Source of the DNA: CAZZEX01 sp964653285
GTDB taxonomy: Bacteria; Chloroflexota; Anaerolineae; B4-G1
Assembly (NCBI GenBank): GCA_964653285.1
Contig: CAZZEX010000091.1
Location: forward strand, 1-20,916
Direction: 5' to 3'
Length of the DNA: 20,916 bases
Shown: positions 7,298-12,532 of the stretch, piece after piece
Position numbering within the stretch: the first letter of the stretch is position 1
How the letters are laid out: each line of letters opens with the position of its first letter
The notes under the pieces: model-generated
Told to the model about the DNA's origin: nothing
Database searches by the model: none
The model's input: the letters and a program-made list of their open reading frames with translations, nothing else
Translations under genes and position numbers: made by a program

Positions 7298-7810
7298 GTG
7301 GACTGGAGCCAATATAGGCATGTGCTGGTGCTGATTGATGCGGCCAACATCAGCAAAGCGGCGCAACATTCTGGGTTCAAGGTACACTACCGCAAACTGG
7401 CGCGCCTGTTCCGGAGGGGCACCCGGTTGGTGGGGCTGCGCTTCTACTCGGCGGAGTTCGAAACAGAGGCACACCGGGACTTCATCCGCTCTTTGCAGCG
7501 GTTTGGGTATCAGGTAGTCAGTAAGCCGGTCAAGGAAATCCGAACAGGTAAAGCACGGGTCATTCGCAAAGCAAACTTCGATGTCGAGATGGCCGTGGAC
7601 GCGATGGAGATGCTGGATAGTTACGATACGCTGGTATTGTTCTCCGGCGACAGTGATTTTGCCTATCTGGTTCGCCATCTGCAGAGCAAGGGGAAGCAAG
7701 TTGTGGTGTGCTCGATGCGAGGGAGTGTGTCGCGGGAATTGATTGGTAGCGCCGGCCGGTACCTGGACATTCGCAAGTTGGGATGGGATATCGTCCGCAA
7801 GAGGCCGTAG
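7298..7810 (+). CDS. NYN-domain (LabA/PIN-like) nuclease
   Basis: A 170-residue NYN-domain protein, a PIN-fold ribonuclease family. Acidic residues expected at the metal site are present: D14 (LIDAANI), D95 and D101 (FDVEMAVDAM), and D118/D120 (FSGDSDF). The GTG at 7298 is chosen because AGGAG lies 8 nt upstream; a GTG at 7289 would overlap that SD. The predicted fold ends cleanly near GRYLDIRKLG with no extra domain, so it is a single-domain LabA-like protein. Such proteins occur alone or in defence and RNA-turnover settings. It starts 28 bp after the attC-like site, but no matching attC follows it, so it is probably not an intact cassette. It is the last gene of the accessory island. Confidence 0.88.
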   Translation: MDWSQYRHVLVLIDAANISKAAQHSGFKVHYRKLARLFRRGTRLVGLRFYSAEFETEAHRDFIRSLQRFGYQVVSKPVKEIRTGKARVIRKANFDVEMAVDAMEMLDSYDTLVLFSGDSDFAYLVRHLQSKGKQVVVCSMRGSVSRELIGSAGRYLDIRKLGWDIVRKRP

Positions 7811-7833
7811 AAGCGCGAAGCCCCAGCCTCTCG

Positions 7834-8000
7834 GCCAGGGCCTCCGCAAGAAAGCAGCCTCTCGACTGCACTAATATTATACACAGGTTAGTCCAGTTTG
7901 TCAAGCCAAAATCCCTGACTCCCTGACTTGCGCCAGGGCCCGGCAAGAAAACAGTCTCTCGACTGCATTGACATTGTAGCGAATCACACGGATTTGTCAA
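7834..8000 (+). repeat. Two diverged tandem copies of a roughly 97-bp spacer unit
   Basis: Copy 1 begins GCCAGGGCCTCCGCAAGAAA at 7834 and copy 2 begins at 7932. A 36-37-bp core ending in CTCTCGACTGCA is nearly identical. An AT-rich middle and a TTTGTCAA end (7897 and 7993) are also shared, with only small length drift. Each copy contains an AT-rich stretch after CTGCA (one includes TATTATAC, the other TTGACATT) that could hold promoter elements for the genes downstream, but no well-spaced -35/-10 pair is convincing. Confidence 0.7.
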
Positions 8001-8002
8001 CA

Positions 8003-8041
8003 TGGTAGATTGGGAAACCGCACCAATTTACCAATCTACCA
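8003..8041 (+). repeat. Inverted repeat upstream of mvhD
   Basis: TGGTAGATTGG (8003-8013) and its exact reverse complement CCAATCTACCA (8031-8041), 17 nt apart, 25 bp before the mvhD start. It could be a hairpin in the leader or an operator; a spacer microrepeat (ACCAATTTACCAATCTACC) is part of it. Confidence 0.75.
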
Positions 8042-8066
8042 AGTTACTAACTCTCAAGGGGGCAAT

Positions 8067-8495
8067 ATGGCCGAAACCGGTTTTGAACCCAAGATCGTCG
8101 CCTTTCTGTGCAACTGGTGCACGTACACGGGGGCCGACCTGGCGGGCACGTCGCGTATCCAGTACCCGCCCAACGTGCGCATCATCCGCGTGATGTGCTC
8201 TGGTTCGGTTGATCCCACTTACGTGCTTAAGCCGCTGCTGGATGGGGCCGACGGCGTCCTCATCGGCGGCTGCCACCCTGGCGACTGTCACTACCAATCG
8301 GGAAACTACAAAGCCCGGCGGCGCGTCATCGCGCTGAAGGAGATCCTCAAGAACGCCGGTTTTGACGAGGAGCGGGTCTGGCTGCGCTGGATCAGCGCCA
8401 GCGAGGGAGGGCGCTTCGCCGAGACGGTCACCAAGATGACTGAGTTCCTCAAGGAGAAGGGGCCCAACCCCATGCGCCGGAAGTGGGCGGTGTGA
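8067..8495 (+). CDS. mvhD: MvhD/FlpD-like iron-sulfur subunit (first copy)
   Basis: A 142-residue MvhD-family protein, the [2Fe-2S] linker that passes electrons between HdrA and a hydrogenase or formate dehydrogenase. Conserved Cys positions are C15 and C18 (CNWC), C44 (MCSGS), C69 and C74 (GGCHPGDC). The ATG at 8067 is preceded by AAGGGGG, 4 nt upstream. It is the expected partner of the hdrA at 1017-2789, now separated from it by the accessory island; the second mvhD follows its own hdrA after only 59 bp. A microrepeat spacer and an FrhB/FdhB-like gene follow. No hydrogenase large or small subunit is nearby, so the partner is probably the FrhB-like or flavoprotein subunits (inference). Confidence 0.93.
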   Translation: MAETGFEPKIVAFLCNWCTYTGADLAGTSRIQYPPNVRIIRVMCSGSVDPTYVLKPLLDGADGVLIGGCHPGDCHYQSGNYKARRRVIALKEILKNAGFDEERVWLRWISASEGGRFAETVTKMTEFLKEKGPNPMRRKWAV

Positions 8496-8496
8496 C

Positions 8497-8547
8497 AATG
8501 AACAATGAACCAATGAATAATGAACTAATGAACAATGAACAATGAAG
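8497..8547. repeat. AACAATG-type heptamer tandem repeat
   Basis: About seven degenerate copies of AATGAAC (7-8 nt period) fill the spacer between mvhD and the FrhB-like gene. The same unit occurs on both sides of the four-helix-bundle gene near 16.3-16.7 kb. Confidence 0.85.
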
Positions 8548-8569
8548 CGGTTTTAATAGGGGAGATGCA

Positions 8570-9781
8570 ATGAGGACTGTAATACCGGTTGAGAACGGTG
8601 ATACGCTGGCCGCCGTGCGCGGTTTCCTCAAGCGACTGCTGGAGGCCGAGGTCGTGGAGGCTGTGCTGGTGCCGATGGAGACGCCCTCAGGCACGGTCAC
8701 TCCCGCGCTGGTGGCCGACCCCGCGCTGTTAGACGCGGCCAACCCGCTGGCCCCGGTGATGGGGCTGAACGCGGCGCGCGTGGCGGGCCACGTCTCCATC
8801 CGCGAGCCCCGAGGGCGTATCGGCGTGCTGCTGCGCCCGTGCGAACTGCGGGCGCTGGTGGAACTGATCAAACTCAAGCAGGCCAGCCTGGACGATATGG
8901 TGACCATTGGCCTGGATTGCCTGGGCACCTACGACGTGGCGGTCTACACCGCCATGCAGGCCGACTCTTCGGCGGGCTCGAGGCAGGCTGGGGTAGATAT
9001 GGCGGCGTATCTGGCGACCGCCCAGAGCGGCGAACTGGCCCCGCAGGAGGGGTACGCCTTCCGCGACGCCTGCCAGATGTGCGAGAGGCCCCACGTCAGT
9101 GCTCTCCCCCCCGCTTCGGGGGGGCTGGGGGGGGTAATGGCCGACGTCACGCTGGAACTCTTCGGCGCGGACCTGACGGCCGGTGTCCCGGTCACCATGC
9201 CCGACGAGATGGCCGAGAAGTTGTCCCCCTCTCTGTCCCCCCTAATGGGGGGGAAGGAAGGGGGGGCGCGGCGGGCCGACCCTTCGGCTTCGCTCAGGGC
9301 AGGAGTGGTGGAGAAAGTGGTCGCAGCCCGCACCCGGGTGCGCGACGCCCGCTTCGCTGAGATGCGCCAATGGCTCAATCAGGAGGGCATCGAAGGTGTC
9401 CTCGCCGCCTGCGTGCGCTGCCACAACTGCATGACCGTCTGCCCCTTATGCTACTGCAAGACCTGCCTCTTCAAGAGCCCCACCTTCGAGCATGAGCCGA
9501 TGCAGTACATGAACTGGGCGCAGCGCAAGGGAGCCTATCGGTTACCGGCCGACACGATGCTTTTCCACCTGACCCGCCTTAACCACATGGTGCTCTCCTG
9601 CGTCGGTTGCGGAATGTGCACCAGCGACTGCCCGGCGGAGTTGCCCGTAGGAGTAGTTTTCCGTACCATTGGGCAGCAAGTGCAGGAAGTGTTCGACTAC
9701 GTGCCCGGCCGTAGCGTCGAGGAGCCCCTGCCGCTCGTCACCTTCCGCGAGGATGAGTGGATGGAGGTAGGAGAAGAGTAA
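8570..9781 (+). CDS. FrhB/FdhB-like iron-sulfur flavoprotein subunit
   Basis: A 403-residue protein of the coenzyme-F420-hydrogenase/formate-dehydrogenase beta-subunit type. The core motif RPCELRALVELIKLKQ (C91) and the following IGLDC (C117) are typical; C168 and C171 follow. Two C-terminal ferredoxin motifs are C281-284-287-291 (CVRCHNCMTVC), with extra Cys at 294, 296 and 299, and C344-347-350-354. FrhB-type subunits carry FAD and react with F420 or, in formate-dehydrogenase relatives, NAD(P)+. The start has AGGGGAG about 6 nt upstream. Two GC-hairpin repeats are read in frame at residues about 178-189 and 218-246; without them the protein would be about 40 residues shorter. The stop lies in a microrepeat. 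The electron donor (F420, formate via a distant subunit, or another) cannot be told. Confidence 0.8.
   Translation: MRTVIPVENGDTLAAVRGFLKRLLEAEVVEAVLVPMETPSGTVTPALVADPALLDAANPLAPVMGLNAARVAGHVSIREPRGRIGVLLRPCELRALVELIKLKQASLDDMVTIGLDCLGTYDVAVYTAMQADSSAGSRQAGVDMAAYLATAQSGELAPQEGYAFRDACQMCERPHVSALPPASGGLGGVMADVTLELFGADLTAGVPVTMPDEMAEKLSPSLSPLMGGKEGGARRADPSASLRAGVVEKVVAARTRVRDARFAEMRQWLNQEGIEGVLAACVRCHNCMTVCPLCYCKTCLFKSPTFEHEPMQYMNWAQRKGAYRLPADTMLFHLTRLNHMVLSCVGCGMCTSDCPAELPVGVVFRTIGQQVQEVFDYVPGRSVEEPLPLVTFREDEWMEVGEE
8965..8992 (+). repeat. Possible degenerate CCCTTCGGCTTCGCTCAGGG-type repeat
   Basis: Resembles the repeat at 9278-9303 in the same gene (GACTCTTCGGC, then GCTC, then GGCAGG). It encodes a Ser/Gly-rich stretch (DSSAGSRQAG) that interrupts the otherwise conserved domain. 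Confidence 0.35.
9105..9136 (+). repeat. In-frame GC-hairpin repeat in the FrhB-like gene
   Basis: CCCCCCC-GCTTC-GGGGGGG-CT-GGGGGGGG, read as LPPASGGLGG. It lies just after the C168/C171 motif. Confidence 0.8.
9224..9303 (+). repeat. Two repeat families side by side, in frame
   Basis: First a C-run/G-run hairpin (about 9224-9266, loop TAAT), then the palindromic GACCCTTCGGCTTCGCTCAG element (9278-9303). Together they add about 29 residues (SPSLSPLMGGKEGG, then ADPSASLRAG) without a frameshift or stop. Confidence 0.75.
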
Positions 9782-9857
9782 ATGAGTAGATGAGTAGGGA
9801 GTAGATGAGGGGGCTCATTCCCATTTGCTCATCTACTCATTTACCCATCTACTCAGT
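9782..9857. repeat. Inverted ATGAGTAG microrepeats
   Basis: ATGAGTAGATGAGTAGGGAG on the left is mirrored by CTCATCTACTCATTTACCCA on the right around a GGGGGCTCATTCCC centre, so the spacer can fold into a long imperfect hairpin. It directly follows the TAA stop of the FrhB-like gene and could act as a terminator or processing site. Confidence 0.75.
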
Positions 9858-9877
9858 TCTGCCAAAGGAGCACGAAA

Positions 9878-10612
9878 GTGGAAACTGAAGTCAAGGAGCC
9901 TGAAGTGACCGAGCCTGACTTGATCCCCGTCTACATCATGGGTAAGCGCTACATGGTGCCGCCCACGCTGACGATTATGAAGGCGATGGAGTACGCAGGC
10001 TACAAGTTGATCCGCGGCTGTGGCTGCCGTGGTGGCTTCTGCGGGGCATGCGGCACAGCCTACCGCATCATGGGCGACCCGAAACTCTACTTTGGGCTGG
10101 CCTGCCAGACGGTGGTGCAGCCGGATATGTACCTGGCGCAGATTCCGTTTTTCCCGGCCCAGCGCTCTACCTATGACATTACCAAACTGGAGCCGACTGC
10201 GACCACCCTGTTCACCATCTACCCCGAGGTTCTCCGCTGTCTGGGCTGCGGGGCCTGCACCAAAGCCTGCCCCCAGGAGATTGACGTGCGGCAGTACATG
10301 GCGGCCGGCATGAAGGGCGACATCGCCACGATGGCCGATCTGTCGTTCGACTGCATCATGTGCGGGCTGTGTGCTGTCCGCTGCCCGGCCGAGGAGGCCC
10401 AATACAACATCGCCATCCTGGCCCGCCGCCTCTACGGTCGCTACCTGGCACCGCGCTCACAGCACCTGCGGGAACGGCTGGAGGAGATCAAGGCCGGCGA
10501 GTTCGACGCGCAACTGGCGGGACTTAAGCGGTTGAGCCGTGAGGAGCTGGTGGCCCGTTACCAGGCCCGCGAGATTGAGCCAGCGGAACGTCCAAGGGGA
10601 GAGGAGGACTAG
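9878..10612 (+). CDS. Fumarate reductase/succinate dehydrogenase-type iron-sulfur subunit (2Fe-2S plus two 4Fe-4S)
   Basis: A 244-residue iron-sulfur subunit that starts at GTG 9878 after AAAGGAG. The N-terminal plant-type [2Fe-2S] domain has C50-x4-C55-x2-C58 and C76. The C-terminal half has two [4Fe-4S] motifs, C121-124-127-131 and C159-162-165-169. Classical SdhB/FrdB has one [4Fe-4S] and one [3Fe-4S]; here both C-terminal motifs keep all four Cys, as in HdrC- or TfrB-like proteins. It lies 5 bp before the flavoprotein gene, so the two are almost certainly a complex. No membrane-anchor gene follows, indicating a soluble enzyme. It has no CCG domain, which thiol:fumarate reductase TfrB carries; the HdrD-like protein at the window start could supply that function (inference). 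Confidence 0.88.
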   Translation: METEVKEPEVTEPDLIPVYIMGKRYMVPPTLTIMKAMEYAGYKLIRGCGCRGGFCGACGTAYRIMGDPKLYFGLACQTVVQPDMYLAQIPFFPAQRSTYDITKLEPTATTLFTIYPEVLRCLGCGACTKACPQEIDVRQYMAAGMKGDIATMADLSFDCIMCGLCAVRCPAEEAQYNIAILARRLYGRYLAPRSQHLRERLEEIKAGEFDAQLAGLKRLSREELVARYQAREIEPAERPRGEED

Positions 10613-10617
10613 AGACG

Positions 10618-12297
10618 ATGAGCGGTTACCCACCTGAGATGCAAGAGTCCATCCGGCGGGTCGAGGCGACCCGTATGCGACGGCTCAAGGAGACAATGCC
10701 CACTATGTCACTGGAGGAGCGCGAGCAGGTGCTCAATGCGTTCCACCCCGACTACATCAAGGAGAAGATGCGCGCCATACGCGTGGGCGTGAGCAAGGGG
10801 CAGCGCATGCCGCTCGAACTGGCCGACATCGTCGAGGGGCGTCCTCACATTGGCCCCGACTTTGACCTGAGCGAACCCTTCGCCGAGACCGACGTCCTCG
10901 TCATCGGCGGGGGCGGCGCGGGGGCTTCGGTGGCGCTCCTGGCACAGGAGAACGGGGCCAAGGTCACCCTGGTGACCAAGCTGCGCTTCGGTGACGCCAA
11001 CACGATGATGGCCCAGGGCGGCATCCAGGCCGCCGACCGGCCCAACGATAGCCCCGCCATCCACTACCTGGACGTCATCGGCGGTGGCCACTTCACCAAT
11101 GTCCCCGAACTGGTCGAGGCGCTGGTGATGGACGCGCCCTTCGTCATCAAGTGGCTCGAGGACCTGGGGATGATGTTCGACAAAGAGCCAGATGGGACGA
11201 TGGTGGAGCGGCACGGCGGCGGCACCAGCCGCATGCGCATGCACTCGGCTCGCGACTACTCCGGCGCAGAAATCATGCGCACGCTGCGTGACGAGGTGCG
11301 CAACCGGGAGGAGGATGGTTCGACTGGGCTCACCACAGGCATCACCGTGATCGAGTTCTCCCCCGCCGTTGAACTGGTGCTGGACGACAAGGGGCAGGCT
11401 GTCGGCGTGGTGACGATGAACCTGGAGACCGAGACTTATTGCTACATCAAGGCCAAAGCGGTGGTAATGGCGACTGGTGGGGGCGGGCGGCTGCACTACC
11501 AGGGCTTCCCCACCACCAACCACTACGGCGCGACCGCCGATGGCGTGGTGATGGCCTACCGGGCCGGCACGCCACTGGGCTACCTGGAGTCCATGCAGTA
11601 CCATCCCACCGGTGCGGCCTTCCCGGAGCAGATCGTCGGCCTTCTGGTGACGGAGAAGGTGCGCGGCCTGGGCGCCCAACCGGTTAACAAGTACGGTGAG
11701 CAGTTTGTCTATCCCCTGGAACCACGGGATGTGGAGGCAGCGTCCTTCATCCGCGAGTGCACCCCCCCGCCTTCCCCCCCAGAGTTGGGGGGGACTGAGG
11801 GGGGGCAGGGGGGTAGAGGCAACGGCATCGTCACCCCTACCGGACAGCCCGGCCTGTGGCTGGATTCGCCGATGATCGAGATCATCCAAGGGCCCGGCAC
11901 GATCAAAAAGAACCTGCCAGCGATGGTGCGCCAGTTCGGGCGATTTGACATTGACATCACGAAAGAGCCGATGCTGGTCTACCCGACGCTACATTATCAG
12001 AACGGCGGTGTGCGGCTGAGGGCCGACTGCTCGACGGAGATACCGGGCCTCTTCATGGCGGGCGAGGTGAGCGGCGGTGTGCACGGCCACAATCGCTTGA
12101 TGGGTAACTCCCTGTTAGAGATCACCGTCTTCGGGCGGCGCGCTGGTCGCTCTGCGGCGGCCTACGCGCAGCAGGCCCAGCCGGGCAAGCCCACGTTGGC
12201 CCACGTGGAGGCCTGGAACCGGGAGTTGGAGGAGACAGGGGTGGATACGGGGGTGATCGCGCCCATACTGCTGCCCGATTATACGCGGCGGGTGTGA
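10618..12297 (+). CDS. Soluble fumarate reductase/succinate dehydrogenase-type flavoprotein
   Basis: A 559-residue FAD protein of the FrdA/SdhA/NadB family. The FAD motif is GGGGAG (97-102). Catalytic-type residues are conserved: H209 (RMRMHS), H329 (YHPTGA), R370 (EPRD), H459 (LHYQNGG) and R493 (HNRLMGN). The His that covalently binds FAD in SdhA/FrdA is N128 here (ANTMMAQGG), so FAD should be noncovalent as in NadB. The usual C-terminal helical domain is missing, while about 90 extra N-terminal residues form a predicted helical lead-in. A GC-hairpin repeat adds about 19 residues at 382-400, right after FIREC and next to the active-site arginine loop. The GAGGAGG SD overlaps the end of the upstream gene. 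Substrate could be fumarate/succinate or a related dicarboxylate. Confidence 0.85.
   Translation: MSGYPPEMQESIRRVEATRMRRLKETMPTMSLEEREQVLNAFHPDYIKEKMRAIRVGVSKGQRMPLELADIVEGRPHIGPDFDLSEPFAETDVLVIGGGGAGASVALLAQENGAKVTLVTKLRFGDANTMMAQGGIQAADRPNDSPAIHYLDVIGGGHFTNVPELVEALVMDAPFVIKWLEDLGMMFDKEPDGTMVERHGGGTSRMRMHSARDYSGAEIMRTLRDEVRNREEDGSTGLTTGITVIEFSPAVELVLDDKGQAVGVVTMNLETETYCYIKAKAVVMATGGGGRLHYQGFPTTNHYGATADGVVMAYRAGTPLGYLESMQYHPTGAAFPEQIVGLLVTEKVRGLGAQPVNKYGEQFVYPLEPRDVEAASFIRECTPPPSPPELGGTEGGQGGRGNGIVTPTGQPGLWLDSPMIEIIQGPGTIKKNLPAMVRQFGRFDIDITKEPMLVYPTLHYQNGGVRLRADCSTEIPGLFMAGEVSGGVHGHNRLMGNSLLEITVFGRRAGRSAAAYAQQAQPGKPTLAHVEAWNRELEETGVDTGVIAPILLPDYTRRV
11761..11815 (+). repeat. In-frame GC-hairpin repeat, best conserved copy
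   Basis: Reads PPPSPPELGGTEGGQGG. The core (TTCCCCCCCAGAGTTGGGGG then GGACTGAGGGGG) is nearly identical to the copies near 511 and 20851. Removing it would join FIREC to RGNGIVTPTG and restore an uninterrupted family sequence. Confidence 0.9.
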
Positions 12298-12370
12298 GCG
12301 GTTAGCGCTCAGCAGTTAGTCGTTAGCAAGTAGCAGTTGGTCTTACCGATCTATCAATCTATCAATTTAC
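12298..12370. repeat. GTTAGC and CTATCAAT microrepeats
   Basis: Degenerate GCGGTTAGCGCTCAGCAG and CTATCAATCTATCAATTTAC units start directly after the flavoprotein stop. They are the first part of a 235-bp gene-free spacer. Confidence 0.65.
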
Positions 12371-12386
12371 CGTATCGTCTCAATAT

Positions 12387-12441
12387 GTAGGGGCGAACCC
12401 TCGTGGTCGCCCTCTTGGGCAGGTACAAGACCTGCCCCTAC
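12387..12441. repeat. Composite double hairpin flanked by GTAGGGGC/GCCCCTAC
   Basis: Outer arms GTAGGGGC and GCCCCTAC enclose two hairpins: GGGCGA...TCGCCC (12391-12412) and GGGCAGGT-ACAAG-ACCTGCCC (12417-12437). Its relative GGTAGGGGCGGGGT/ACCCCGCCCCTACC lies inside the next gene at 13928. It could end transcription of the upstream operon. Confidence 0.8.
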
Positions 12442-12475
12442 CCCGGTTTATTGAAAAGATACAATTTACCAATAG

Positions 12476-12512
12476 GAAGAAGCCGGGTTCTCAGGGAAAA
12501 ACCTGGTTTCCC
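12476..12512. repeat. CCGGGTT/AACCTGG hairpin before the HdrA-HdrA gene
   Basis: AAGAAGCCGGGTTCTC, then AGGGAA, then AAACCTGGTTTCCC: an imperfect inverted repeat ending about 20 bp before the start codon, adjacent to the AAGGAG ribosome binding site (12517-12522). Confidence 0.55.
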
Positions 12513-12532
12513 AACTAAGGAGAAGGGTACCT

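Noticed and set aside
7265..7810. NYN gene as a second complete integron cassette
   Set aside because: It begins right after the GTTATCC core, but no GGATAAC box or attC-like hairpin follows the gene, so an intact cassette cannot be supported.
7868..7996. Sigma-70 promoter in the 97-bp repeats
   Set aside because: TTGACA (7968) and TATTAT (7875) are seen but neither has a matching partner at 16-18 bp spacing.
8497..8547. CRISPR-like array of short repeats
   Set aside because: The units are 7-8 nt in direct tandem with no spacers of constant length, so they are microrepeats, not a CRISPR array.
11761..11815. Native Pro/Gly-rich (collagen-like) linker
   Set aside because: The DNA is a near-identical palindrome across unrelated genes and interrupts conserved domain sequence, so it is a repeat insertion.
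10618..12297. Adenylylsulfate reductase alpha subunit (AprA) with Qmo-like HdrA partners
   Set aside because: The HdrA/MvhD context recalls Qmo, but the flavoprotein keeps the dicarboxylate-binding His/Arg set and the [2Fe-2S] partner is not AprB-like.
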